NCBI GenBank assembly: GCA_947453945.1
Contig: CANGJB010000016.1
Location: forward strand, 1-61,606
DNA length: 61,606 nt
Origin: Sphingomonadaceae bacterium
Lineage (GTDB): Bacteria; Pseudomonadota; Alphaproteobacteria; Sphingomonadales; Sphingomonadaceae
Reading direction: 5' to 3'
How positions within the stretch are numbered: position 1 is the first letter of the stretch; each line of letters opens with the position of its first letter. The position numbers and the translations under genes were made by a program. Shown here in pieces: positions 26,311 through 35,317 of this stretch. The notes beneath the pieces are model-generated. The model was not told the DNA's origin, ran no database searches, and saw only the letters and a program-made list of their open reading frames with translations.

Positions 26311-26978
26311 GTCTTCGCTACAGCGCCGCCTGAACCTTGAAAGCTGCGCACAATATCGATGAAGGAGCGGATGGCGATGGCCTCGACTGCCGGAAGGCGC
26401 GCGGCATAGGGCCTCTGATACCCGGCAAAGACGGTCAGCCCTTCCATCGAGGCAGAAATGAGCAGCGACAGATCGAAGCGATCCGCTTCACAGAGATCGG
26501 GGCGCATTTCGGCAACGATCTCGAAGATGGGTGCTCGCGCGCGGTCATAGAGTTCGTGGACGCGTTCATAGACAAAGGCATCGTGGTTCGCGAGCGCCCA
26601 GAGTTCCGGGAAGAGGCGCGTGGTCTTTTTGCTGCCGATATCATCTATGATCAGGCCGCAAACCCGCGCCAACCGCTCCTCCGGTGGAACGCCCGGCGCA
26701 TGGACAATGGCCGCGAACTCCACTTCATAGCTGCTGATCACTGCATTGAGCAGTTCGCGCACGAGATCCTCTCGTGTGGGGTAGTGGTATGTCAGGTTGC
26801 CGAGCTTCATCCCGCAGGCCACCGCGACTCGCCGCATCGACATGGCGCGGTAGCCCTCCTCGATCAGGATATGGAGGGCCGTGCGCACTATCAGCTCACG
26901 CGTCTCATAGCCTTTGGCATATCCGCCATCGCGCTCAGGCAGCAGCAGATCGGTAACCAGCTTCGGTGCCTGGACCAT
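26307..26978 (-). CDS. TetR-family regulator
   Basis: 223 aa from the ATG at 26978, which has SD GGTGGGG six bases away; a GTG at 26990 lies inside that SD. N-terminal HTH (ALHILIEEGYRAMSMRRVAVACGMKLGNLTYHYPTREDLV) and an all-helical ligand domain. It is divergent from the TTQ amine dehydrogenase operon with a perfect palindrome between them, and convergent with the P450 operon. Probably a repressor of the amine dehydrogenase operon and of itself. Confidence 0.88.
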   Translation of the reverse strand: MVQAPKLVTDLLLPERDGGYAKGYETRELIVRTALHILIEEGYRAMSMRRVAVACGMKLGNLTYHYPTREDLVRELLNAVISSYEVEFAAIVHAPGVPPEERLARVCGLIIDDIGSKKTTRLFPELWALANHDAFVYERVHELYDRARAPIFEIVAEMRPDLCEADRFDLSLLISASMEGLTVFAGYQRPYAARLPAVEAIAIRSFIDIVRSFQGSGGAVAKT

Positions 26979-27043
26979 GCGTTTCCCCACCTGTTTTGCC
27001 GTACCCGATGCAATAGCTACAGTTTTCCATAAATATGTCCAAC

Positions 27044-27057
27044 GTCCTATTTAGGAC
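27044..27057. promoter_or_regulatory. Palindrome GTCCTA-TT-TAGGAC (candidate TetR operator)
   Basis: A 14-bp perfect dyad with further imperfect symmetry outside (CAAC to the left, GTTG to the right with a one-base offset), in the divergent region between the TetR gene and the amine dehydrogenase operon. A TTGACA sits at 27060-27065. The size suits a TetR dimer. Confidence 0.5.
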
Positions 27058-27136
27058 AGTTGACAATTTTGTAGGGGATGCGCCACTGTTGGCTTTGAGA
27101 GAGCGGGGCCGGTCCCCGCAGCCACAGGGGAATACC

Positions 27137-28342
27137 ATGCGTTTGATCGCGCCCGCATTTGCTTCGGCCCTGACATCGGGCCTGACATCGGCGATGGCTT
27201 TGAGCATGGCGCTTTCCGCCCCGGCCTCGGCGGCGGACAGCGCCTTTCCCAAGCCGCTGGCAGAAGAAAGCCTGCCCAGCGTTGCCAAGCTTCCCGCCGA
27301 ATGGCCGCAAAGCTGGGTCACGGTCCACGATTTCCATTTCAACGCGATTGTCGATGGCCGTGTGGCCATAGTGGATACCGCCGATCCGGTTCAGCCGCTC
27401 AAGGGCCTCGTTCGCGCCGCGCAGTTCGCCAACCTGCTCATTTCGAAGGAGCGCGGCGAACTCTACACCGCCGAGACGTTCTACACCCGACTGACGCGCG
27501 GCGAGCGCACCGATGCAATCACGATCTGGGACACAGCGACGTTGCAGCCCAAAGGCGAGATCTTGCTGCCCGGCGGGAAGCGTCAACAATCGGTAACCTA
27601 TCCGCACCTGTTCCAGTTCACGAATGGCGGCAAGTGGGCGCTGGTGGCCAACTTCACCCCGGCCCAGTCGGTCACCGTGGTAGACCTTGCGGCCCGCAAG
27701 GTGCTGGGCGAGATCGACTTGCCCGGCTGTTCGCAGATCTATCCCACCGGTGAACGCGGCTTCACCAGCCTTTGCGCCGATGGCTCGCTGTTCAGCGTGG
27801 CGCTCGATGCGAACGGCGCAGCGGCATCGTCGAAATCGGTGCCCAAAGTGCAGGATATCGACAAGCAGCCCTTGTTCAGCACGCCTGCCATGGTCGGCCA
27901 GACCGCATGGTTCGTCAGCTTCCACGGGCTGATCCAGGGCTTTGATCTCTCGGGTGCGGTGGCCAAGCCCCTGCCCGGCCCCTTCAGCGTCGGCACGGCA
28001 GACGGCGGCACGCCCGAATGGCGCCCCGGCGGCTGGCAAGTGATCAATGCCGATGCTGCGGGCAAGCTCTATGTGCTGATGAGCCCTTACGGCAAAGAAG
28101 GCAGCCACAAGGATGGCGGCAGCGAAGTCTGGGTCGTCGATCCGGCGAAGAAAGCGCGCACGCAGCGCATCCCGCTCAAGGGCCAGACCCTTGCCATTGC
28201 CGTGACGCGTGAAGCAACGCCGCACCTCGTGGCCGCGCAGGCGAGCGGTGTGATTGACATCTATGACGCGGCGACCGGCGCATTCGTGCGCACGTTGGGC
28301 GCAAGTGTCGCGGCCAACCCGATCCTGATCCAGGTGCCCTGA
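27137..28342 (+). CDS. mauB: TTQ amine dehydrogenase large (heavy) subunit
   Basis: 401 aa from the ATG after CAGGGGAA. Sec signal at residues about 1-37 (ending ASA/AD), then a seven-bladed propeller of the MauB/AauB type (FHFNAIVDGRVAIVDTADPVQPLKGLV; ERGELYTAETFYTRLTRGERTDAITIWDT). In the periplasm it forms the alpha2beta2 enzyme with the TTQ light subunit, oxidising primary amines to aldehydes plus ammonia. The gene order B-E-D-A plus a monoheme cytochrome, without mauF or mauG, matches aromatic amine dehydrogenase (aau) operons better than methylamine (mau) operons. Substrate preference (phenylethylamine/tyramine-like) is therefore an inference. Confidence 0.9.
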   Translation: MRLIAPAFASALTSGLTSAMALSMALSAPASAADSAFPKPLAEESLPSVAKLPAEWPQSWVTVHDFHFNAIVDGRVAIVDTADPVQPLKGLVRAAQFANLLISKERGELYTAETFYTRLTRGERTDAITIWDTATLQPKGEILLPGGKRQQSVTYPHLFQFTNGGKWALVANFTPAQSVTVVDLAARKVLGEIDLPGCSQIYPTGERGFTSLCADGSLFSVALDANGAAASSKSVPKVQDIDKQPLFSTPAMVGQTAWFVSFHGLIQGFDLSGAVAKPLPGPFSVGTADGGTPEWRPGGWQVINADAAGKLYVLMSPYGKEGSHKDGGSEVWVVDPAKKARTQRIPLKGQTLAIAVTREATPHLVAAQASGVIDIYDAATGAFVRTLGASVAANPILIQVP

Positions 28343-28830
28343 TGGCCGCGTTGGTTCTTTTCTGCGCGCTGCTGCTGGCCGCTTCGGCGCTGCACAAGGC
28401 TGCGGCGCATGGGCGACTGGCGAGTGCGACGGCCAAGCTCGCCGGAACCGGCGCGCTTGGCGGGCAATTGCTGCTGATCGTGGCCGGCACTGTCGAGATC
28501 GTTGCGGCGCTTTGCCTCGTGATCCCGCCGCTGCGGATCGCCGGAGCCCTGATCGCCGCTGCGCTCTGGGCAGGCTATGCCCTCGCCCTCGCTCGCCATC
28601 GCGGCGAAACGCTCGATTGCGGGTGCGACTTGGCTGCCCGCGCCAAGCCGGTGACTTGGGCGCTCGTTCTGCGCTCGGCAGGGTTGGCGCTGCTGGCAGG
28701 CGGGCTTGCTGTGCTGCCAGATACGGGCCTTACGCTCGACGCACCGTTTGCCGCTGCGGGCCTGCTCGCACTCTACATCGGGGCGAGTGAAATCCTCGCC
28801 ATCCCCGCTCCGCAATGGAAGGCAGCATGA
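28342..28830 (+). CDS. mauE: MauE-like membrane protein for amine dehydrogenase maturation
   Basis: 162 aa with four to five hydrophobic helices and a conserved cysteine pair in DCGC (C93, C95), the hallmark of MauE. Its start overlaps the large-subunit stop (TGATG). MauE works with MauD in forming the many disulfides of the light subunit in the periplasm, probably passing electrons across the membrane. Confidence 0.87.
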   Translation: MAALVLFCALLLAASALHKAAAHGRLASATAKLAGTGALGGQLLLIVAGTVEIVAALCLVIPPLRIAGALIAAALWAGYALALARHRGETLDCGCDLAARAKPVTWALVLRSAGLALLAGGLAVLPDTGLTLDAPFAAAGLLALYIGASEILAIPAPQWKAA

Positions 28831-29432
28831 TGCTCACCAGCCAGATCCTGCTTTGGGCGGCCGTTATCGGCCAAGCCCTGCTGATCGCAGCGCTCGCGCG
28901 CCAGGTCGGCATCCTCCACGAACGCATCGCGCCCGCCGGCGCGCTTACGTTGCACCAGAAAGTGGCTCTGGGCGAAAAGGCCACGCCGATGACTCTGGCC
29001 GATATGAACGGGTTGCCCATCGCGATTGGCGGCACGCGGGCGGCGCGCAGCCAGTTGTTGTTCTTCGCTTCGCCCGATTGCCCGATGTGCAAATCGCTGC
29101 TGCCGATCGTGCGCAGCGCCGCGCGCGCCGAGGCAAGCTGGCTCGATATCGTGGTGGCGGGCGACGGCGGCAAGCCGGGCTATGTCGCGATGGTCAAGGA
29201 ACATGGGCTGGACGCGCTGCCGGTCGTGCTCTCCGAGGCGCTTGGCCGCGCTTTCGGCGTCGCCAAGCTGCCTTATGCCGTGCTGCTCGACGAGGAGGGC
29301 CGCGTCGCCTCGCTCGGTCTCATCAACAGCCGCGAACATCTCGAAAGCCTGTTCGAAGCCAAGGAACGGGGCGTTGCCTCGATCCAGGAATTTCTCGCCC
29401 GCCGCCAGGCGCACACGCATACGGAGGCCTGA
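28827..29432 (+). CDS. mauD: MauD-like thioredoxin-fold accessory protein
   Basis: 201 aa: an N-terminal membrane anchor (about residues 5-25) and a periplasmic thioredoxin-like domain with redox motif CPMC (C85, C88) in FFASPDCPMCKS, and the cis-Pro region KLPYAVLLDEEG. It overlaps mauE by 4 bp. The family is needed for correct disulfide pairing of the light subunit. Confidence 0.9.
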   Translation: MMLTSQILLWAAVIGQALLIAALARQVGILHERIAPAGALTLHQKVALGEKATPMTLADMNGLPIAIGGTRAARSQLLFFASPDCPMCKSLLPIVRSAARAEASWLDIVVAGDGGKPGYVAMVKEHGLDALPVVLSEALGRAFGVAKLPYAVLLDEEGRVASLGLINSREHLESLFEAKERGVASIQEFLARRQAHTHTEA

Positions 29433-29435
29433 ACC

Positions 29436-30011
29436 ATGGCGCGTTTTGACAAACTGACCGAAAACCTCGCGCGCGGCATCGCCCGCGGCACCTCGCGCCG
29501 CTCGCTTCTGGCATGGCTGGGTGCGGGCATGACCGGCGCGGCCACTTTCCCGGTGCTGCCAGTGGCGCGTGCAGCAACACCCTCCGGCGAGGGTAGCCAC
29601 GGCCCCCACGCCACCGGGGCGGCGCGGCCCGCGATCATGTCCGGGCTGGAGCAAGATCCGGGCGACCGCTCCTCGTGCGACTACTGGCGCTACTGCGCGA
29701 TCGACGGCTTTCTCTGCTCGTGCTGCGGCGGATCGGTCAACACTTGCCCGCCGGGCACCGAAATGTCACCGATCACGTGGATTGGCACTTGCACCAACCC
29801 GGCAGACGGACGCGCTTATGTGATCAGCTACAACGATTGCTGCGGCACTTCGTCGTGCGGCCAGTGCCTGTGCAATCGTAACGAGGGCGACCGCCCGCAA
29901 GTGCGCTCGCAATCAAACAACGATTACAACTGGTGCCTCGGCTCGGAAAGCTCGGTCTACAACTGCTCGGTGGCAGCGGTTATCGGCGTGGCGCTGGCGG
30001 AACCGAAGTGA
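29436..30011 (+). CDS. mauA: TTQ amine dehydrogenase light subunit
   Basis: 191 aa. Tat-type leader with SRRSLLAWLG (residues 20-29), as in known light subunits. The TTQ cofactor residues are both present: W115 (SPITWIG) and W166 (YNWCLG), exactly 51 residues apart as in Paracoccus methylamine dehydrogenase (W57/W108), with the catalytic aspartate D134 (SYNDCC) equivalent to D76. The mature part has 14 cysteines against the 12 I recall for the Paracoccus protein; the extra pair is at CSCCGG and SSCGQ. Fourth gene of the B-E-D-A operon. Identity as a TTQ light subunit is secure; aromatic rather than methylamine specificity is inferred. Confidence 0.93.
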   Translation: MARFDKLTENLARGIARGTSRRSLLAWLGAGMTGAATFPVLPVARAATPSGEGSHGPHATGAARPAIMSGLEQDPGDRSSCDYWRYCAIDGFLCSCCGGSVNTCPPGTEMSPITWIGTCTNPADGRAYVISYNDCCGTSSCGQCLCNRNEGDRPQVRSQSNNDYNWCLGSESSVYNCSVAAVIGVALAEPK

Positions 30012-30481
30012 AGCTCGCCGCTTTACTTGCTCTTGCGGCCGGTGGTGCTGCGGCTCTCGCGGGCCTGACGCTCCCCGTCCATGCAGCAGCCGATGGCGCA
30101 GCGGTCTATGGCCGCTGCGCGGCCTGCCACACCAAAACCGGCGCAGGCGTTCCCGGTGCCTTCCCGCCGCTCGGCCCCGATGTGCGGACCTTGGCGACAG
30201 GCGAAGCGGGTCGGCGCTATCTGGCGCTTGTCGTCACGCGCGGCGTCAGCGGGCCGATCACGGTTTCGGGCAAGCCTTATCGCGGCGTCATGCCGGCGCA
30301 AGGCGGGCTCGATGATGCCTCGGTGGCTGCCGTGCTCAACCATGTCGGCACGATGATCGTGAAGACAGGGCCGGAGTTCAAACCCTTTGACGAAGCCGAG
30401 ATTTCTGCCTTCCGTGCCGGCGGTGCAGCACTTTCCGCGCAGGACGTGGGCAAGCTCCACGCTGCTGCAGGCGGGCAATGA
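30008..30481 (+). CDS. Monoheme c-type cytochrome
   Basis: 157 aa from a GTG that overlaps the light-subunit stop by 4 bp. Sec signal (MKLAALLALAAGGAAALAGL...HAA), heme site CAACH (C37, C40, H41), probable axial Met in GVMPAQGGLDD. A periplasmic electron carrier; its coupling to mauA suggests it takes electrons from the TTQ enzyme in place of amicyanin or azurin, neither of which is encoded here. Confidence 0.88.
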   Translation: MKLAALLALAAGGAAALAGLTLPVHAAADGAAVYGRCAACHTKTGAGVPGAFPPLGPDVRTLATGEAGRRYLALVVTRGVSGPITVSGKPYRGVMPAQGGLDDASVAAVLNHVGTMIVKTGPEFKPFDEAEISAFRAGGAALSAQDVGKLHAAAGGQ

Positions 30482-30945
30482 ACGCTCGCTGGCTCGCCTT
30501 CCCTCTCGGCCTCGCCCTTTTGGTGGGTGCCGGGGCACGGGCGGATGAGCAGGCCATTCCCGGCGTGTGGGATGCAACGCAGGCGCGCACTGATTACCAG
30601 CTTAAATGCCAAGGCTGCCACCGCCCCGACGGCAGCGGCGATGACCATTCCAACCCGCCGATGCACGGCGTGGTTGCGAAGTTCCTGACCGTGCCGGGCG
30701 GGCGCGAGTTCCTCGGCAGGGTGCCGGGAGTCGCCACGGTCGATCTGCCAGACGACCGGCTCGCCAACCTCGTCAACTGGACCATTCACCGGTTCGATCC
30801 CACGCATGTGCCGCAGAGTTTCCAGCCTTATACCGCCGAAGAGATCGGGCGGCTGCGCCAAAACCCGCTCCGCCTGGAACGTGCCGCCACAAGAGCACGT
30901 CTGGTGGCCGGTTTTGCCAAGACTCACAGCGAACAATCGCAATAA
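30478..30945 (+). CDS. Second monoheme c-type cytochrome-like protein
   Basis: 155 aa. Sec signal (cleavage near ARA/DE at 22) and one heme motif CQGCH (C44, C47, H48) in DYQLKCQGCHRPDGSG. The rest is unusual for a small cytochrome c: candidate axial Met in NPPMHG close after the heme, then FLGRVPGVATVDLPDDRLANLVNWTIHRF. It overlaps the previous gene as ATGA. It may pass electrons onward or help cofactor maturation; it is much shorter than, and not diheme like, MauG. Confidence 0.83.
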   Translation: MNARWLAFPLGLALLVGAGARADEQAIPGVWDATQARTDYQLKCQGCHRPDGSGDDHSNPPMHGVVAKFLTVPGGREFLGRVPGVATVDLPDDRLANLVNWTIHRFDPTHVPQSFQPYTAEEIGRLRQNPLRLERAATRARLVAGFAKTHSEQSQ

Positions 30946-30979
30946 TCAGTTACGTTTGAAAATAAGTGAGGGAATGCCC

Positions 30980-33193
30980 ATGAGGACTGTCTTTCTTTCC
31001 AGCGCCGCGCTGGCCGCCCCGATGGCGTTGATGCTGGTGGTGCAACCCGCCTACGCACAGCAGGCCGCTCAGGCCGCGACCGGCACCGATGCGCAGGACA
31101 CCGGCGAAATCGTCGTGACGGCCGCCAAGCGGTCCGAAAACCTCCAGTCGGTCCCGATCTCGGTTTCCGCCATTGGCGGCGATGCACTGTCCAAGTCGCG
31201 CATCACCAGCGTCGACAGCCTCGTCAACAAGGTCGCCAACCTCCAGCTGACCTCGACCGTGGGCGACAACACGCCGATCTTCGCACTGCGCGGCGTCTCG
31301 ATGTCGGACTTCAGCCTCAACCAGTCGAGCCCGGTCGCGACGTATTATGACGAAGTCTACAAGGGCAACTTCGCGTTCCTCGGCGTTGCGCTCTACGATA
31401 TCGAGCGCGTCGAAGTGCTGCGCGGGCCGCAGGGCACGCTCTATGGCAAGAACACCACCGGTGGTGCGGTCAACCTCATCAGCCGCGATGCGAAGCTGGG
31501 CGAGACGAGCGGCTATTTCAATGCAGGCTACGGCAACTACAACCGCGTCGACGTGAACGGCGCGGTCAACGTGCCGCTGGGCGAAAAGGCGGCGCTGCGC
31601 GTGGCCGGCACGTTTGCCAAGGCCGATGGCTGGTTCAAGAACGTCAACCCAGGTTTCCCTGATCTCGCCAGCACCGATGAATGGGCCCTGCGCGGCACGC
31701 TCAAGCTGGAGCCGACCGAGAAGCTCAAGATCATTCTGCGCGGCTCGCACAGCTTCCAGAACCCGCAGAACTACGGCATCTATGCCCAGCCCGAAGCGGT
31801 CAATCGCCCCGGCCTGAGCCAGTTCCAGATCGACTCCAACGTTGCGACCAAGCGCCGCGCCGTAACCACGTCGGTCGCGCTCACCGTGAACTATGAGCTG
31901 GCCGACACCCTCGCGCTGACCAGCATCACCAGCTATGACAAGGGCTCGCTGTTCTTTAAGGAAGACACTGACGGCTTCTCCGGGCGCAACCTCGAAGTGC
32001 CCTATTTCGACAAGGCCAGCCAGTTCGCGCAAGACCTGCGGCTGACCAGCGACACCGGCGGCCCGTTCGATTTCATTCTCGGCGCCTATTTCAACCGCGA
32101 GAAGGTCTACAACCAGACCACGCTTGAAGTGTTCAACGGCCTTGATGTGAACGAAGACGGCGTGATCGATGCGGCCGACTGCGCAGCCGGCCTGCCGGCG
32201 GCGTGCAAGGTGCGCAACCAGTTCGATCAGGTAAAGAAGAGCTTCGCGCTCTACACCGATCTCAAATACAAGCTCACCGATGCGCTGACGCTGCGCGGCG
32301 GCCTGCGCTATACGCACGATGACGGGAAGCAGACCGGTTTCTCGGCCGATGCACTAGGCGTCGACGACAGCTTCGTCGCCAACCTCATCCCGCTCTCGGA
32401 CCTTGCCTTCAAGCAGGACAACCTCTCGGGCAAGATCGGGCTGGATTACAAGCTCGCGAGCGGCGATCTGCTCTACGCCAGCGTGAGCCGCGGCTACCGC
32501 GCGCCCAGCTTCAACGCGCAGGCGTTCTTCACGCCCGCCGAACTGGGTGTGGCCAAGGCCGAACAGGTTACCGCGTTCGAAGCCGGTGCCAAGACGCAGT
32601 TCTGGGATCGCCGTGTTACACTCAACATGGCGGCGTTCTACTACACCTACAAGAACCAGCAGTTCATCAACGTGAACCCGGCTGACGCGTCGCAGCAATT
32701 GCTCAATATTCCCAAGTCCACGCTCTACGGCGCCGAAGCAGAGCTGACCGTGCGGCCGAGCGATGCCTTCACGCTCCACGCCGGGCTTGGCCTGCTTTCG
32801 ACGAAGATCAAGGAAGGTATCGTCAGCGGCGTGAACGTGGCTGGCAACCGCCTCTCCAATGCACCTTCGCTCACCTTCAACGCCAGCTTCGACTGGACCG
32901 TAGTTGAAGGCGGCTTCGGTTCGTTCTCGGTCCACCCGGAGTTGGCCTACCAGTCGAGCCAGTTCTTCGAGAACATCAACATTCCGCGCCTGCGGCAGAC
33001 TTCGTATGCGCTGTTTGGCGGCCATCTTGACTGGAACAGCAGCGACGGGCGCTACAGCCTCTCGGCCTGGGCCCGCAACCTTGGCAACAAGTTCTACTTC
33101 ACCTCGCGCATCGATCTCACCGGCTTCGGGCTCGATTACAACCACATCGGCAACCCGCGCATGTACGGCGTGACCGCAGGCGTGAAGTTCTGA
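30980..33193 (+). CDS. TonB-dependent outer-membrane receptor
   Basis: 737 aa from the ATG that has SD GAGGG at 7-nt spacing (the ATG at 30974 is too close). Signal peptide to about residue 26 (AYA/QQ), TonB-box-like EIVVTAAKR, plug domain (VPISVSAIGGDALSKSRI...LRGPQGTLYGKNTTGGAVN) and a 22-strand barrel ending in Phe (GVKF). An extracellular loop holds an EF-hand-like calcium loop, DVNEDGVIDAAD. It follows the amine dehydrogenase operon after 34 bp and probably imports its substrate or a related aromatic molecule. Confidence 0.93.
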   Translation: MRTVFLSSAALAAPMALMLVVQPAYAQQAAQAATGTDAQDTGEIVVTAAKRSENLQSVPISVSAIGGDALSKSRITSVDSLVNKVANLQLTSTVGDNTPIFALRGVSMSDFSLNQSSPVATYYDEVYKGNFAFLGVALYDIERVEVLRGPQGTLYGKNTTGGAVNLISRDAKLGETSGYFNAGYGNYNRVDVNGAVNVPLGEKAALRVAGTFAKADGWFKNVNPGFPDLASTDEWALRGTLKLEPTEKLKIILRGSHSFQNPQNYGIYAQPEAVNRPGLSQFQIDSNVATKRRAVTTSVALTVNYELADTLALTSITSYDKGSLFFKEDTDGFSGRNLEVPYFDKASQFAQDLRLTSDTGGPFDFILGAYFNREKVYNQTTLEVFNGLDVNEDGVIDAADCAAGLPAACKVRNQFDQVKKSFALYTDLKYKLTDALTLRGGLRYTHDDGKQTGFSADALGVDDSFVANLIPLSDLAFKQDNLSGKIGLDYKLASGDLLYASVSRGYRAPSFNAQAFFTPAELGVAKAEQVTAFEAGAKTQFWDRRVTLNMAAFYYTYKNQQFINVNPADASQQLLNIPKSTLYGAEAELTVRPSDAFTLHAGLGLLSTKIKEGIVSGVNVAGNRLSNAPSLTFNASFDWTVVEGGFGSFSVHPELAYQSSQFFENINIPRLRQTSYALFGGHLDWNSSDGRYSLSAWARNLGNKFYFTSRIDLTGFGLDYNHIGNPRMYGVTAGVKF

Positions 33194-33204
33194 GGACATA
33201 AGTC

Positions 33205-34839
33205 GTGAACGGTTTGTCCTATGCCAAGGGGCCGACCGAGGTACCCCTGCTAGAAACCACCATCGGCACGGCGCTGCGCCACGCGGCGTCGCGCTGGGCT
33301 GATGGGGTTGCGCTGGTCTCGCGCCATCAAGGGCAGCGCTGGACTTGGGCAGAACTCGATCTCGCGGTCGATCAGGTCGCGACGGGCCTGCTCCGCCTCG
33401 GCGTCGCTCGCGGTGACCGCGTCGGCATCTGGGCGCCCAATTGCGCGGAATGGACGCTGATCCAGTTCGCCACCGCGCGGATCGGCGCGGTGCTCGTCAC
33501 GATCAACCCAGCCTACCGGGTGAACGAGGTCGAATATGCGCTGAACAAGGTAGGCTGCAGCCTGCTTGTCACCGCTGTGCGCTTCAAGAGCAGCGACTAC
33601 ATCTCCATGCTGCGCGAGATCGGCCCTGACCGGCTCCCGCACTTGCGCGGCATCGTGACCATCGGAGACGATGTCCACGAGGGCTTCCTGCCCTGGTCGG
33701 CTCTGATTCAGACGCCCGACGATGCAGCGCTTGCAGCTGCGGAATGCGCGCTGGGCGCGGATGATGCAATCAACATCCAGTTCACCAGCGGCACCACCGG
33801 CTTTCCCAAGGGCGCCACGCTCACCCATCGCAATATCCTGAACAACGGATACTACACCGCGCAGACCATCGCGCTGACCCCCGCGGACCGGATCTGCATA
33901 CCCGTGCCGCTCTACCACTGCTTCGGCATGGTACTGGGTAATCTGGCCGCGCTCACCAGCGGGGCGGCGATGGTCTACTCGGGTGAGGCGTTTGATCCGC
34001 AGGCCGTGCTGGAAGCGGTCGAGGCAGAGGGCTGCACCGCGCTTTACGGCGTGCCGACGATGTTCATCGCCGTGCTGGGCCATCCTGCGCTGGGCGAAAC
34101 CGATGTCTCAACCTTGCGCACCGGGATCATGGCGGGATCGCCCTGCCCCGTGACTGTAATGCGCGAAGTGATGGGCCGGCTGGGCATGCACGAAGTCACC
34201 ATCGGCTACGGCATGACCGAGACGAGCCCGCTCACCACCCAGACCGCGACCGACGATCCGCTCGAGGAGCGCGTCGGTACCGTCGGGCGCGTCCACCCCC
34301 ATGCCGAGGCCAAGATTGTCGGGCCCAGCGGAGAGCCGCTGCCGATCGGCGAACAGGGCGAATATTGCTCACGCGGCTATGCCGTAATGCTGGGCTATTG
34401 GGATGATCCTGCAAAGACCGCCGAAGCGATCGATGCCGAGGGCTGGATGCATTCCGGCGATCTCGCGACGATGGACGCCAAGGGCTATGTGCGCATCACA
34501 GGTCGCATCAAGGACATGATCATCCGCGGCGGCGAGAATATCTACCCGCGCGAGATCGAGGAATTCCTCCTCACCCACCCGCATGTGGCCGATGCGCAAG
34601 TCTTTGGCGTGGCGGACGAGAAGTACGGCGAGGAAGTCTGCGCCTGGGTCATCGCCCGCGCCGGCGCCGTGTTGGCTCCGGACGATATCCTCAGCCACTG
34701 CCGCGGCCAGATCGCGCACTACAAGGTGCCGCGCCATGTGCGGGTGGTCGAAAGCTTCGCGATGACGGTGACCGGCAAGGCCCAGAAGTTCGAGATGCGG
34801 CGCATGATGGAAACGCAGCTTCAGCGCAGCGATGGGTGA
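33205..34839 (+). CDS. AMP-forming acyl-CoA synthetase (FadD-like)
   Basis: 544 aa, GTG start 11 bp after the receptor stop with GAGGA upstream. ANL-family motifs: P-loop [55 protein letters not shown], and the catalytic lysine in [12 protein letters not shown]. It activates a carboxylic acid with CoA and ATP. As the last gene of the amine/receptor unit it may activate the acid formed after amine dehydrogenase and aldehyde oxidation; medium-chain or aryl acids are equally possible. Confidence 0.9.
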   Translation: MNGLSYAKGPTEVPLLETTIGTALRHAASRWADGVALVSRHQGQRWTWAELDLAVDQVATGLLRLGVARGDRVGIWAPNCAEWTLIQFATARIGAVLVTINPAYRVNEVEYALNKVGCSLLVTAVRFKSSDYISMLREIGPDRLPHLRGIVTIGDDVHEGFLPWSALIQTPDDAALAAAECALGADDAINIQFTSGTTGFPKGATLTHRNILNNGYYTAQTIALTPADRICIPVPLYHCFGMVLGNLAALTSGAAMVYSGEAFDPQAVLEAVEAEGCTALYGVPTMFIAVLGHPALGETDVSTLRTGIMAGSPCPVTVMREVMGRLGMHEVTIGYGMTETSPLTTQTATDDPLEERVGTVGRVHPHAEAKIVGPSGEPLPIGEQGEYCSRGYAVMLGYWDDPAKTAEAIDAEGWMHSGDLATMDAKGYVRITGRIKDMIIRGGENIYPREIEEFLLTHPHVADAQVFGVADEKYGEEVCAWVIARAGAVLAPDDILSHCRGQIAHYKVPRHVRVVESFAMTVTGKAQKFEMRRMMETQLQRSDG

Positions 34840-35317
34840 AGCCTACCTCCAGACTCCGCCGGATATGCGCCAAAAGTGAGGCTATGCTGCAACAGAGGGT
34901 ATAATTCGTCCCCTGTGCAGCGCCTGCCCGAAGGGGCATGTTTAGGGGCGCATGAATTAGCCAAACCGGTCTGATCTGGTGTGATTGCACATTCCGGCAT
35001 GGCCGGGCGCGGGCGGAACCATCCGGCATCGCAGGGCAAAATATGACTTCTTATCCTGTGGATAAACTCTCCGACAGGCTTGTCGGGCGTCATCATAAAA
35101 ATCCCAATCTGGTTAATATTTGCCTTAGTACGCTAACCAGAGGCGCTAGGGGCCGGTTTCGGACCATGACGCGAGAAACAAACGATATTTCGTGTCAGGT
35201 CGTTTTTGTCTCAGTTTGTTGCGAGTTCTAACGCAGTAGCGTGATGATATTGCCAAGCGGTCGTTGTTGAGGCTCCCTACGTTTCAGACACACGAAAACG
35301 GGAGAGGCGATTCGGCT
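34840..35317. promoter_or_regulatory. 478-bp regulatory region upstream of the propionyl-CoA synthase gene
   Basis: No convincing gene; the part 35090-35260 is AT-richer than its surroundings. Structures seen: TTATCC-TGT-GGATAA dyad at 35051-35065 (it contains TGTGGATAA, a consensus DnaA-box sequence), CCGACA-GGCT-TGTCGG hairpin at 35071-35086, and CTGGTTA-N18-TAACCAG at 35109-35140. These are candidate operators or leader structures for the operon that follows. A 62-codon frame at 35043-35231 is not supported. Confidence 0.45.

Noticed and set aside
30478..30945. Second cytochrome as a MauG homologue
   Set aside because: MauG is a diheme protein of roughly 350-400 residues; this one has 155 residues and a single CxxCH.
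35051..35065. Consensus DnaA box as sign of a replication origin
   Set aside because: Only one box, no AT-rich unwinding element cluster and no dnaA, repA or parAB genes nearby. The sequence is better read as part of a short dyad.
35043..35231. 62-codon open frame in the region before pcs
   Set aside because: No SD, unusual composition (Cys- and Arg-rich, no recognisable family), and it overlaps the dyads; more likely a chance frame in regulatory DNA.
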